This document shows positions 34,924 to 46,869 of a DNA stretch of 64,000 bases, in pieces. The position numbers were made by a program, and so were the translations under genes. The notes beneath the pieces were generated by a model. That model was not told the origin of the DNA and did no database searches. It was given only the letters and a program-made list of their open reading frames with translations. The DNA is from Oenanthe sinensis (Eukaryota; Streptophyta; Magnoliopsida; Apiales; Apiaceae), in NCBI GenBank assembly GCA_028671895.1, contig CM053794.1, positions 41,680,501 through 41,744,500 of the forward strand, read 5' to 3'. Positions within the stretch are counted from its first letter, which is position 1, and each line of letters begins with the position of its first letter.

Positions 34924-36351
34924 ATAACACCCTCTTCCCAAAATGAGACGATGAGTTACTTATCAAACCACAAATCTTGCATACGAAATACTAAAATCCA
35001 CCATACTTAATAATTAAATAGATCCAACAAGTCTCCAAACTAATATTAAAACCTTCAAAATAACTAAAAACAATAAATATGGATACATCCAAAATCTCTA
35101 ATAATAAATAATATCTAAATAATACGGAAAGTTCAAACACCCTAATAAGTGGAATAAAGATAGCTCTCTATAACACAGCCCGAGATCCCCTAAGTACCTG
35201 CCAGAAGAAAGAATACGGCATGAGCCAAATTCTCAGTATGGATTGGAATACAGTTTAAACAAGAAGCAAGATATATAATTTGACATTAATAAATAAATAT
35301 TAATTTTTAAAAACAAGGCTGAAGCAAAGAGGGGTTATGATATTTCATACCGATATCAAAACAGATAACAAATACACACATCATAAGGTACCTAATGCGT
35401 GCAACAAACAAGACAACGGGTACGACATATACAACGTAACCGCCAAATATCAAATCACAAATCAAATCAAACTTTGGGTGCACCAATCACAAATCAAATC
35501 AAATATCAAATGCGCAAAACTTGTCACATGAGCTATCAGAAGGATACGCCGTGGGCCCGTGACTGATCACACTGCCACAGAAGTGTCATGCCACTGGTGC
35601 CGCAATGACATGACTGTAGTACCCCTACAACTGGTTAACTCGGTATGCCCTATATCATTTTAAGAGTTCAAATAAAATATTTTCACAATTTTGAAAATCA
35701 CATGAGACAGATATTCTACATAGATATGTAACATACATAACTTTTGAAAATCACAGAAACAAATATTTAAATATTTTGAAACAGATTTTAAAATAATATT
35801 CGAAAAATCAAAACAATTAAAAACAAAGAATAACGAATGGAACATATTTGGGGACGAATCAAATCAAATATAATTAATCCTAAAAGAGTAGCACTGAATA
35901 GAAATGAAGCGAAATCTGTACCTTAGAATATCAATAATAGATACTAACGAAATTATCCAAACCCAGTATGATGCTTTTAGCCTGCTAGTATTTTCACTAT
36001 GTCTGTATCTCACCATACCCATGTTTCAATGATAGTTGTGTTTATATATAATCCTCATGCACTCCTCCAATTACACATCAAACTCAAGAATTAAAAACAG
36101 GAATGTATGATTCTTGCATATTACCAGAACATGAAATTCCCATATTCGGTTTTTAATAAATAACTCATATGTATATATAGACTCTTAATAATTATCGTGC
36201 TTCTAGTCTAATTACTATTTTATTACAAATTCTATTTCTAATCAAAATCAATATAATAAATATTATGTTTAAAGAAAATAATCTTACAAATTCTAATATA
36301 ATTTTAAAACTATTATTACTAATATTTAAATAAATAATTACGGATATTACA
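34924..36351 (-). repeat. Presumed 5' LTR of the gypsy element
   Basis: In minus orientation the segment starts tgtaatatccgtaatta (36351) and ends gggtgttata (34924), next to the primer-binding site. The terminal bases fit TG...CA with one change. Inside, ctatatatacatatgag near 36180-36165 looks like a TATA region, and a GC-richer segment near 35200 resembles a transcript leader. The second LTR is not in the window or has been lost, so the ends rest on motif recognition alone. Confidence 0.5.
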
Positions 36352-37554
36352 AGACGGAGCCCATTACCGCCCCACCCATCTTCTTCGTCGTACTCTTTTC
36401 TCTGTCCCCGTTCTCTATCTCTTCTCCTCTCTCTCCCTCTCTCTCTTTTCTTTTTTCTTTTCTTTCCTTCTTCTCTTTCTCCCCCTTTTCCTTAGTCTAC
36501 GCAACACAACCGACCACCGCCATCGCGCCAGTGGGTCCTGCCACTATCAACACAACAAAATACACACACCCATATGGTTTTAACCCACCAAATCCAATCC
36601 AACAAAACCAAACAATCCACCTTGTTTCTTCCATTTTCCGACCAACTGCCGCCATCATCACCGCCATCGGTGGCGGCTCCGGCCAACTCCGACTCCTAGC
36701 TCCAATCTCGATTTCCAACCTCCAAACAAACAATCCACCTCCAAACTTTAAACCCGGTTAAAAAACTAACCCAAATAATCAAATAACTCAATTAAAAACA
36801 ATTTCCCCAAAACAAGAATATATAAAACCCTAACTTTATAAATTAACAACATCCAAAATTCATTTAAAAATGAAGTTCAACTCTAAAGGTATCAAAGTAC
36901 TTGTATACTTTGTTATTTATAGAAACAAATAAATCAAATATCCAAGTTTTTCTCAAAATTTCCCAAAATAGAAACTTTCTTGATTGTTGAAATCTTTACA
37001 CTGTTGCGAAACTCGTATCACCACGATCTCAAATTCGCAATTGCATGTTGAATCCCATCACCAGATCTCCAGTAAAATTTCCCAAGTTTCTCACACTCTC
37101 TCTACCATTTTTCTTTTTCTCCTTTTCTCACTTTAAATGGAAAAGTGAAGAAAGCTAAAATGAATTATAGAGGTTTCTACCTATTTATATATCACTCTTG
37201 GGCTAAAGAAATAATAACTCAATTACTAAAGTTTTTGGGTTTACTAGTAAAGAGTGGCCCAATTTCTAGAATAAATACAACTATTAGATTTTTAAAACAA
37301 GCAAATCAACTAGTAATTAAAATATTTGAGGAAATAATTTTTATAAAGTTTAAAAATATCAAAACACACTTTTATAATAACAAAATAACTTTTCAAAACT
37401 TTTGAAGAAAATATATATAATTATTTTTATAAAAATCGAATATAATAAAGAAAATAAACAATTTGAAAGTTTTTAATAACTCTCCGTGAATTTTTTTGGA
37501 AAATTGGGAAAAAAACCAATCCTATATAATATTTGAAAATACGGGATCATTACA
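36352..37554 (-). repeat. Possible second LTR-like segment
   Basis: In minus orientation a second LTR-like start, tgtaatgatcccgtatttt, lies at 37554. A strong TATA element, gatatataaataggt, follows near 37195-37180. The DNA between 36352 and 36780 is rich in C and CT tracts with overlapping short frames on both strands that look non-genic. Either the LTR at 34924-36351 is part of a longer one, or one element inserted into the LTR of another. Confidence 0.35.
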
Positions 37555-37867
37555 TTAAAAAAAATTCAATTTTTTTGTACATAATGTTTTTTTTTATGTA
37601 TAAATTATATGTAAATAATTGTATTTTTTTTTTGTTGATAATGGCCTATTATTTCTCAAAAAGGAAAAAAAGGAGTAATAAAATATATGTTGTTCTAATA
37701 AAGCAAATATCTCATCGGTCCTCTGGTTGATTTTGCGTTCTGACATTCTGTGTATCTTTTGTATTGCTTATATATATACCCACACAATACAACTATCAAG
37801 ATCCCATTATAATGATCTGATCTCCGGATCCAAACAAATGTATTTATCATACAAACCCTAATTAGAA

Positions 37868-40800
37868 ATGTCTAGAAGAATACACACAACGGATGTGGGT
37901 TCCATAGCCTGCGACGAGCTGGGCGAATTGGGAGCAGGAAAAGAAGGCTGGCTCGTTGAAAACCCTAATTTACTCTCTGCTCTCGATACCCATTCAATTG
38001 CCTTGGCTAATCGCTCTATTGTGCTCATTCTTCAATTCAATCATTCCGGGTCTCGGGTCAAGATCCGACCCGATCTTTCCCCAATTGAGGCTGAGTACAT
38101 ATCTGCTATTGAGTGGTTGGTTTTTGATGAAATTAGGGTTCTTGCTCTTGGGACTTCTTGTGGGTATTTGTTGATTTACTCTCTTGATGCTCACCTTCTT
38201 CATAAACAGGTTAATACTGTACGAAATTATAATTCTATATATATATATATATATATATTCTTCATAGGTATATTTTGCTATTTGTTTTAGAATTTTGTTA
38301 TTTTTTTGTAGTTGGGGAGATTTCATATTATTTTAATTGCAAATATGGGCTGGAAAAGCATGTAGGATGAATATATTGTGTTTAAACCGACTGTGCTTTA
38401 TGTTGTTTATGTATGTACAATTTATTGATGTGTTTTTAGGAACGTTTTTAAAACCGGAATGATGTGACAATGTATAAGTATTCTCATATAGATTGATTAA
38501 TGGTGTGCTATGCTACTAGACTTTAATATATGAGATGTTTATGAGTATTGGAAAACAGCCTAAAAGATTGATTAAAAATTTTCTTTTTGGTTTTCAAGAA
38601 GTGATGGTTTAATAACCGCTGAGTTTCATCTCTTTATTTAATGAGCTCAATATCTATGATTATTAGATTAGAAATTAGAATACAAAATTTAAAAAATTTC
38701 TCTGGTGTTATCATATATAGTCCATTATGATGCGATAAACAACTTAAATGGTACTCTTTTCTTTTTATTTGATAATTGCTACTTGGATACAATTAGTTAG
38801 TCTCTCTCTCTCTCTTTCAGATAGTTTATCCTGGGCGGATTCTTAGGTTACGAGTTCGTGGAACTAAGAGAGATCTGAAAGAAGATGCATCATCCGAGGA
38901 GGTCTGTGTTGTTTTATCAGGCGTAATTGCCCGTTTTGATGGGTCTGATATTCAGGTATATACAAATATTGTAGAAATTCTTTTCTCTTAAAAACAGCAC
39001 CAACAAGTCCTTTTACATTTATGTTTGTGAACATGTATGACTAGTAACCTAGTAGGTAATGCTTGATTATCAATGAAATTTTATTTTTCATTTTATGTCA
39101 CTAGACTATGTTAATTTCCAAGTTATATGCAAGACTGACATCAGCTCCTTCCTGTTTTGTTGCAGAGTATGCTGCATCGTCGGTTTCAAGAAACACAGGG
39201 TCAGTTCTGGGATCAGATGTCAGAAAAAAGTTATTTAGAGGACTCTGAAAACTCTTTTGGTAGACTTCCATATCAACTATGGAATGTTAACAAATATGGT
39301 TCCTGTGCTGATGCTGCGATAACTGGCATCATGCCCCCTCCTCTAATGGAACTTCAGGTAGCAATTTGCATCTATATCTTCAACTTATGTATACATACTC
39401 TTAATTATTATTTATCGAATTTGTATAATTATGATCTGGGTAATTGCTCATAATCGAAAAGTCTTAATGCACGTCGTTGTTGCAATCTATGTTTGGAACA
39501 TAATAATATAATAAGGTATCAGTAGGCTTAGTTTAATGCTTTGGAATCTCGTGGTTAAGATGATTACGATGAGGATTAAATATCGTGATGCATAGTTGCA
39601 TCTATGTTTCTTTGTGACACTGCCTTTTCACTATTTAACTACTTTTGGAAACTCTCTGAATTATTCTGGTCTTTGAAATTCAGCTGCTTTTGTTGTTGGG
39701 CAGTCAAGTCAACGATATTTTTGTGCGATCACTATTGGGAATGATGCTGTAATTTCAGCATTCAGGTTAGTTCTGTGGGAATTGGGATATTCCTCCATAT
39801 GGTATCTCGTAATCTGTTATCTGTGAATTGATTATTATATATTTTTATCACTAAAGCCGGTGACTGTGGTTATGCTAGTATGTACTTTGACCTTTTCCTT
39901 TGTTTTTTGAAGACTTTCGGAAGACAGAAAGAGGTCTCTAGTGGGAGCTATTCTGTCAAAAGTTGTGCCAGCAACATTTTCAACCATAGCTTCTTTATCG
40001 AGTATGTTTTGGCGCAGCGAACCAAAGTCAGTAAAAAAACCAGAGCCCAAGCCACAATCATTTGCTCAAGGTGAAGAAATTGCCTTAATTATAATTTTAG
40101 ACTTGAAAAGCTAGTGGTCAGATGTAGTGTATGTGACAATGTATATAAATTCTATAAATCGAACAGTAGTTCGTGATGAGAGTTTGTTATCTTTCTCTTT
40201 CCCAGAGCTTGTCTTTATCATTCATGAACATCGTGCTGTTTCTGTGATAGAAACTGGAAGTTGTACATAAGCACTAAACTAGATAGTACAAGTTAAGCAT
40301 TTTTCACTTTACATGGTAAGAATTTTTTACTTTGTGCAGATCAAAATAGGTAAAAGTATCATATTGACCATTACTAATAAATCAAACTTGACAAATTTGT
40401 GCATTTATATGTTTGGTTAATTAGCTTTAGCCTACTCTAGGAAATGCTAAAACAGAAATAGCTTTAGACAGGAAAGATAGATTCAGCAAGTAAGGGGAAA
40501 CAAAAGGTCATCCATTGCACCTATGGGGCACAAAACTTTAATTCTATGGATTAGCAAAAAATGTATTGTTACTGGCTTATATTAGTTTTATCTTTGCAGC
40601 TTTTCCTCTCACGTGTTTAAAGGATAATCCTAGAAAGGGTGAGAAGCTCACTTTATCACCTAGTGGTACTTTGGCGGCAATAACAGATTCACTTGGTCGC
40701 ATCTTACTCATGGATACTCAGGCACTTGTAGTAGTGCGCTTGTGGAAGGTTTGGTTTGCACACTTGCAATTGACTGCCACGAAAGCTAGTAGTATGTACT

Positions 40801-41808
40801 TGAAATCTAACCGTTGCTTCTTTGCAGGGGTACCGTGATGCTAGCTGCCTGTTTGTTGAGATGCTTGTTAATAAAAATGCGGGGGCATCAAGATCTGGCT
40901 ATGTTAAGAGTGATTATTGTCTGTGTTTAGCCATTCACGCACCTCGTAAAGGGATAGTTGAGGTACTTAATTTAGTAAATTTGCAAATTGTTTTATTCCT
41001 TTTCAATATTAAATATCCATAATAACAAGTGCTGTGAATCAAAAATTGAAACCTCTTTTTTTTAACGTCCAAAAGGAGAAGTGTTACAAAATTGACCATA
41101 GCATGAACTGATTAAACCCAATTACTATAATCAGAAGTCATACTGTTACATATATTCCCTTGGGATGTGACTTGTGAGTTGGATTTGATAACTTTTCTGA
41201 GACCAGCTGGCAGCATAGTTCGTGTAGACTTTTCAAGTGACCAACTGCTTTAGTAGTCTACCGAGAAATTCTATTTTATTTCTCAAGTAAAAGCTAACCT
41301 GTTTGTCTAAGCTTAAAAACATTAATTTAGTTATAAACTGCATAAAAAAGTTAAACAAAATATTCCCAGTTTCCCATTGTATCCCACTCGTACAAGTCCG
41401 GGGACGGTAACATGTTCTTGGAAATTCCTCTACTCCCAAGAGTAGAGAGGCTGTTGCGTAAGCACCCACGCCTTGAACAAGGCAAAGAGCAGTAATAAAA
41501 TACATCTAGAGGATTTGCATGACTGCGTCCATCAACCCCAAACTCTAAATATGCTGAACAAATTTAGTATCTCGTTTATGTATCTCAGTATCCTCAGATT
41601 AACTGGAGTATATGCACCACAGGTTTGGCAGATGCGAACAGGACATCGTCTTCTAACACTAACATGCAGTAAGGGTAGCAAATTGTTGCAACCCACATAC
41701 AGATTTGACTCGTCTGACGGATCATCTTCTTCGTATGCACCCTTGGAAGCTTTCTTTTTAAATGGGGACTCTGGTCAGCTGTCGGTGCTGAACAGTTCTC
41801 TAAAATGA
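37868..41808 (+). CDS. Rab3 GTPase-activating protein non-catalytic subunit-like protein, 452 residues
   Basis: The protein corresponds to the N-terminal domain of Rab3GAP regulatory subunits (RAB3GAP2), which act with a catalytic subunit on Rab GTPases in membrane traffic. Eight exons join in frame: 37868-38209, 38821-38955, 39166-39357, 39704-39765, 39913-40070, 40600-40748, 40828-40962 and 41623-41808. Family stretches include EWLVFDEIRVLALGTSCGYL, PGRILRLRVRG, GVIARFDGSDIQSML, GSCADAAITGIMPPPLMELQ, KLTLSPSGTLAAITDSLGRI and WKGYRDASCLF. They form WD40/beta-propeller-like strands. The protein is far shorter than the roughly 1,400-residue animal subunit, as usual for the plant homologue. A TATA-like tatatatata lies about 95 bp before the ATG, and an RGF-like basic loop (LSEDRKRSLVGAI) spans the fourth splice. 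A decayed copy lies at 45820-46869. Confidence 0.9.
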
Positions 41809-43091
41809 CATCCTGTGCCTGCTTTTGTTTTCTGGTCTATTTTGAATTTCTTTTGCATATTGTATATTTATGTGAAGTACCGATGATATGTATGTAATTT
41901 GTCAAGTTAAAAATCAAACCACATTTTTTGGTCATGGCTGATTACATGATTTTAAATATTTAGACACGCACACACATATCTTTGTCGAGACTTGAAACTT
42001 GAATCATGACCACTTATTACTAAGAACAGAAACCGCTAGGCTAAGCCTTGCAGCTTCGAACTGCACTTGCAATAAGCTTATCATTTTTCTTTCATATACC
42101 TTAATTCAGGGACAGAGACCATAGAAATTTACATCGGTCAATATGGTGGATGAATCAGCTTCTAGCAAGATTGTATCTTTCGCTAGCTTATATACAAAAT
42201 AACATTTACCGAAACATACAGATACTAATATATTTACTAGTATTCTTAACATAGCTTCTAGCTCATGTGAAGTTTGAGTCGATTGTTAAAATTAAGTAGG
42301 GAGTTATATGGTAGAAGGTAGGACTATAGAGGACTAGGAATGGTTGGTCGAAAGTCGATACACGTAGAACTAGAGGTTTAGGAGGTCCTCTAAGATAAGT
42401 TAAACGGGATATCAGGTAAAATTTAGGATCATTTGGTTCTTATAAATTAAATTTTTTATGTATTTAGTAAGAGTAATGCTAGGTACTCAAAATTTATCTT
42501 ATTTTTTTTCTTCAAATGACGTGGTATGAAATATGACTTGTTTTAATTTACAGGCATATATTTATGCACGCGGGGTGAAATAAATTTTGGAATAATTTTT
42601 GGGTTTCTAGCATTTTTTATTTAGTAATTTACAAGTTTAGATCGGAACTGCAATTGTAATTGTATAAATTCGATTTTTAAAATTTAAAACCGGAATCAAT
42701 AATTATGGATTCTAGGACATGAATCCTGATTTTTTATTCTCATTTATGATGATGTTCAGTCAATATATATCTTTATTGACTGTGCAGGACCCTAAATACT
42801 ACGAGCATGATCAAGTCTCACTTCAGTGTCAAAGACATTCACTGCAGGTTTCCCTAATTTAGAGGAAGACAAATCTTTTTCTATGGTCTGTAACAAATTT
42901 CACCAAAATTACCCAAAGAGTAACAAGAGTTGAACCTGTAATGGTTGAAAAATAGACAAATTTTAATGCTTGATCATTGCAAAACTGGCACTCTAAACAA
43001 ATGATTGAGTGATTTAGGGGCTTAATTGTATTGAGAAATCAACATTTTCTGGAGTGACAACGTGATTCATCGTATTTGCAAGCAAATCAGA
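41809..43091. other. Intergenic region before the first PNGase A-like gene
   Basis: No gene is recognised. The right part (from about 42880) is the upstream region of the PNGase A-like gene and is recognisably duplicated at about 47600-48168, for example tgattgagtgatttaggggc here and tattgagtgatttgggtgg there. Confidence 0.6.
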
Positions 43092-43158
43092 AGAACTCAG
43101 ATTGAGTGACTGCTGTATAAAGAACTCAGATTGAGTGACTGCTGTATAAAGAACTCAA
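43092..43158 (+). promoter_or_regulatory. Tandemly repeated TATA-box module upstream of PNGase A-like gene 1
   Basis: The 29-bp unit agaactcagattgagtgac followed by tgctgtataa occurs at 43092-43120 and 43121-43149, and a third start follows at 43150. Each unit contributes a tgtataaag TATA-like box (43114 and 43143), about 220-250 bp before the ATG. The paralogue has a single related site, tgtatagag, near 47823. Use as core promoter is inferred from position and motif. Confidence 0.5.
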
Positions 43159-43367
43159 AAGACTGATGAATACACAAGCTGACAAGCATTGTATTAAGCT
43201 AAGCTTTTGGTTTTTTGTTAGTTAGTTTCTTGTCATTACTGAGTTGCCATTGCCAACAAAGCAGATGGTCTAATCACTTCATTGTAATTCTCTGCAAAAC
43301 CACATTGTTTATATCTTAATAAACAACCCAAAAAGTCAAAACTTTAGTGATGATTCAATCACCCTAA

Positions 43368-45122
43368 ATGGCTGTTTTCTCTCTCCTCTCTCTACTAGTA
43401 TTCTCTCTCTGCTTGCTTCACTCCACTGCAAAAATCCCCAAATCATCACTGTCTCTTTTCAGATCACAATTCTCTGAATCTTCAAATGATCTCCCACCTA
43501 GTACATTCTTTGAAGTTACCAAACCCATTGAAGTACCCAACACAAAGCCTTGCTCACAACTCATTCTTCAACATGATTTTGGATATACATATAACAAGCC
43601 TCCAGTTCTTGCTGATTACAAACCCTTTTTTTTGAATTGCCCATCTCAAGATTTTACAAAAATTGTTCTTGAATGGAAAGCTACTAGTGAAGGAAGGCAA
43701 TTTGACCGCATTTTCGGGGTTTGGCTTGGGGGAGTTGAGCTTCTCAGGAGCTGCACTGCAGAGCCAAGACCCAATGGAATTGTTTGGACTGTTAAAAAAG
43801 ATGTTACAAGGTATTACTCATTGCTTATGACCGATCAAACTCTTGCTGTTTATTTAGGCAATATTATTGATAATACTTTCACTGGGGTTTACCATGTTGA
43901 GCTAAGTTTTCACTTCTATCCTGCTGAAAACCACATGTTGAACTGGGGTAATTTGTATCATGTGCATGGTTCTAGTGCTGATTTGATCTTACCCATTTCA
44001 AGGAATTTGCCACTGAATGATGGTTTGTGGTTTGAAGTAGTTAATTCTACGGATGTAAAGTCTAAGGAATTTAAAATCCCCCAGAATGCATATAAGGCTG
44101 TGTTGGAGGTGTATGTTTCACCTCATGAAAATGATGAGTCTTGGTATACGAATTTACCGAATGAGTACATTGATCAAAATAACCTTACTGATCTTCCGGG
44201 GAACGGACCTTTTAGGGAGGTTGTGGTAAGCATGGATGGTAAGGTAGTTGGTGCAGTTTGGCCATTTAGTGTCATATATACAGGAGGGGTTAATCCCCTT
44301 TTATGGCGACCCATTTCTGCGATCGGATCATTTGATCTCCCTTCTTATGATATTGAGATCACTCCGATTTTAGGAACGATATTAGATGGTAACAATCATG
44401 AATTTGGTTTTAGTGTTACAAATGCTTTGAATGTATGGTACATAGATGCGAATTTGCATATCTGGTTGGATGGAAAGAGTGAAAAAACAGAAGGAAAGGT
44501 ATTGAGAAGGAGCACCTTGCCTCTTCGTGTTACTTATGTGTCCAATTTTACTGGGTTGAATGGAACATTTTCAACAATGGTTGGAAGGATAATAGATTCT
44601 ATCGGATGGGTGAAATCATCCTACGGTAAGATAACAACTCAGGCAACTCAAGAGTTCAATTACAGTAATTTTATGGAATTGGGCAATAATGGGGATCTGC
44701 AAATAGTGCATCAAATGATTGATTTTAATGACAATATTGTTGCTAACTCAGGACCTTCTGTAGATTCAGTAACATCACAGAAAAGGTTTCCCCTATACTT
44801 ATACTCTGAAAATGCTGACCAAGAAGGTGGATCACATACTTCTGTAGCTAATCTGTCACTAGGTTTTAGTGAGAAGATTACCAAGAAATCGGAGTTTGGA
44901 GCATCATTTAGCTCTCTTGAAAATTTGCAAAAAGGACAAGCTTCCATGCTTGTTAAGGGCAACCTAGTGGCAAGTGGTACTGGAAATACACAACAGGCAT
45001 ACAGTTTTGATAGTAGTACATCTTGCTATTTTAGGAATGTCAGTAGCTCAAATTACACCATTATCTATGATGTAGAGAATAATAAGTGTGGTGAAAAGAC
45101 CTGTTCTCAATCGGAGGCATAA
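43368..45122 (+). CDS. PNGase A-like glycoprotein amidase, copy 1, 584 residues, intronless
   Basis: Plant peptide-N4-(N-acetyl-beta-glucosaminyl)asparagine amidase A removes N-glycans, including those with core alpha-1,3-fucose, in the secretory pathway or acidic compartments. The single exon starts with a signal peptide (MAVFSLLSLLVFSLCLLHST). It carries family signatures: FEVTKPIEVPNTKPCSQLIL (residues about 47-66), FDRIFGVWLGGVELLRSCTA (about 112-131), GIVWTVKKDVTRYYSLL, PFREVVVSMDGKVVGAVWPF, and LLWRPISAIGSFDLPSYDIE. Several NxS/T sites (for example NFTGLNGT, NYSN, NVSSSNYT) fit a secreted glycoprotein. The length matches the family. A TATA-like box pair lies at 43114-43151. The paralogue at 48169 is similar throughout. 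No defects are seen. Confidence 0.93.
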   Translation: MAVFSLLSLLVFSLCLLHSTAKIPKSSLSLFRSQFSESSNDLPPSTFFEVTKPIEVPNTKPCSQLILQHDFGYTYNKPPVLADYKPFFLNCPSQDFTKIVLEWKATSEGRQFDRIFGVWLGGVELLRSCTAEPRPNGIVWTVKKDVTRYYSLLMTDQTLAVYLGNIIDNTFTGVYHVELSFHFYPAENHMLNWGNLYHVHGSSADLILPISRNLPLNDGLWFEVVNSTDVKSKEFKIPQNAYKAVLEVYVSPHENDESWYTNLPNEYIDQNNLTDLPGNGPFREVVVSMDGKVVGAVWPFSVIYTGGVNPLLWRPISAIGSFDLPSYDIEITPILGTILDGNNHEFGFSVTNALNVWYIDANLHIWLDGKSEKTEGKVLRRSTLPLRVTYVSNFTGLNGTFSTMVGRIIDSIGWVKSSYGKITTQATQEFNYSNFMELGNNGDLQIVHQMIDFNDNIVANSGPSVDSVTSQKRFPLYLYSENADQEGGSHTSVANLSLGFSEKITKKSEFGASFSSLENLQKGQASMLVKGNLVASGTGNTQQAYSFDSSTSCYFRNVSSSNYTIIYDVENNKCGEKTCSQSEA

Positions 45123-45819
45123 TCCGGCTTGCAAGGCTTTTCTAATCCATTAGAAAAAAAATGAGGGTATTGCAGTATCTAATATGTGCTGTTTCTTCTA
45201 CTGCTTCATGATTTTCCGTATTTCGTTTAAACTTAGACTTCAAATTGTAGAATAGTAGTATTTATGCTAAATCTATCATCGTTTTCTGTGATAATGATTT
45301 ATAAATTACAGCCATTTAGCATCAAATTCTATTTATCTTTGTAATACTAGTCCAATAGTAAGATGCGCACATTTACTCACTATTTTCTTCACTTTTAATA
45401 ATCATGCAGAACTAATGTTTGTGTTATAAATCAGTATCTTCTGTGGATTCATTTGTAAGGGTCTTTTTAACAACCCTTGTTGTACTGTACCCCGTTCCCC
45501 CACTATTTCTCATCCAATCGATCAAATCAAGGTGGTATATCTATGTATAGTGCATATAGAACATTGTTTGACCTCGTGTTTGTACTTTAGATGGAAAGTG
45601 AGGTGATGTAAAATATCAATCACTACAGAAAAATGGTTCTTTCTACCTTGGATTTATAATGATAAATTTGTCCACTTGTTTTCTTAACTTTCTAATAAAG
45701 AAATAGTGATCTATAGCAACTGAACATATTCTTGCTATTCTAGCAGCATATATTTCTGCCTGGGTTTTATGAAATGATATCCAACTACATGTTCTAGACA
45801 CTAATTGCGATATAAATTG
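45123..45819. other. 3' region of PNGase A-like gene 1
   Basis: Non-coding; probably 3' UTR and terminator sequence followed by intergenic DNA. The duplicated Rab3GAP-like block begins at about 45820. Confidence 0.5.
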
Positions 45820-46869
45820 TCATCTCTTTATTTAACGAGCTCAATGTCTATTATGGAGATTAGGAAATAGTATATTAAATGGTCTATCTCTATTGTATTC
45901 TTTTCTCTGTTATAATGTGATAGTACAACTAAATGGTACTCCTTGAATTTGATAATTGCTTCTTGAATGGAGTTACAGTTAGCCAGTCTTGTTTTTTCGG
46001 ATAGTTTATCCTAGGCGGACTCTTAGATTACAAGTTCGCAGAACTACAAGAGGTATGAAAGAACATACATCATCTGAGGAGGTTTGCAATGTTTTAGCAG
46101 ATGTAATTGCCCGTTTTGATGGGTCTGACTTTCAGGTATATACTAGAGTATCAGCGTAGATTTGTTATTTTCTTCTTAATGATAGCGCCATCAAACTGTT
46201 GTATATTTATCCTTATAAACAAGTTTGACAAATAGCCACCAGTGCTTGATCATTTATCTAACTGATCTTATATTGGGTGTACAACTTCGGTCTTCACTTT
46301 GTTTTCTTGACCAACTTAATCTCCCCTCCCCTCCCTCCCTCTATATTATATATTTGCATTTTAAATCATTAGACTATCTTAATTACCTATGAAACACAGA
46401 GTCAGTTCGGGTATCAGATTTCAGATAGAAGAGATTTAGAGGATTCTGGAAACTCTTTTGGTAGGATTCAATACCTACTATGTAATGTTAACAGGTACGG
46501 CTCCTGTGCCAATGCTGCAATAACTGGATTCATGCCCCCATATCTGCGGGAGCTCCAGGTAGCAATTTGCATTTCTATTTTTAACTCATGTATATATGCT
46601 ATTACCTATCATATATCGAAGTTGTAAAATTATGATCCTGTAAATTGACCATACCTGAGAAGTCAAGATGGCTCTCTCAATCTATTTATGACATAATAGA
46701 ATAATAATGTGTTAGTAGACTCAGTATGAGGACTAGTTAAGACCTTTAGATATGGAATTTTTCCAAATTAATCTGGTTTGTGGAATTCAGCTACCTTTAT
46801 TGCCGGGCAGTCAAGTCTTGTCTGGTTTGTGGAATTCAGCTGCATTTATTGTCTGGGCAGTCAAGTCTT
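45820..46869 (+). pseudogene. Partial decayed copy of the Rab3GAP-like gene (parts of exons 2-4 and introns)
   Basis: 46002-46135 matches exon 2 of the gene at 37868 (here VIARFDGSDFQ, there VIARFDGSDIQ). 46391-46558 matches exon 3 without its first codons (YGSCANAAITGFMPP). Introns 1-3 are also partly conserved. The intron-1 acceptor before exon 2 has changed from CAG to CGG, the start of exon 3 is missing, exon 4 coding is absent, and exons 1 and 5-8 are gone. The exon pieces lack internal stops, so decay is fairly recent or partial. It sits between the two PNGase A-like genes, just as the intact gene precedes the first. Confidence 0.88.
46772..46869. repeat. 49-bp tandem repeat within the Rab3GAP pseudogene
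   Basis: The unit tctggtttgtggaattcagc and onward to gggcagtcaagtctt occurs at 46772-46820 and 46821-46869. It derives from the exon-4 acceptor region of the intact gene (ttgttgggcagtcaagtcaa near 39691), so the acceptor was tandemly duplicated after the gene lost function. Confidence 0.8.

Noticed and set aside
36492..36761. Overlapping frames on both strands, one rich in Gly/Trp, one in Pro/Asn, as a small gene
   Set aside because: Both arise from the same C-rich, low-complexity stretch within LTR-like DNA and have no family likeness.
41233..41505. 90-codon minus-strand frame in the last Rab3GAP intron
   Set aside because: No family likeness, and it lies wholly in an intron whose flanking exons join correctly.
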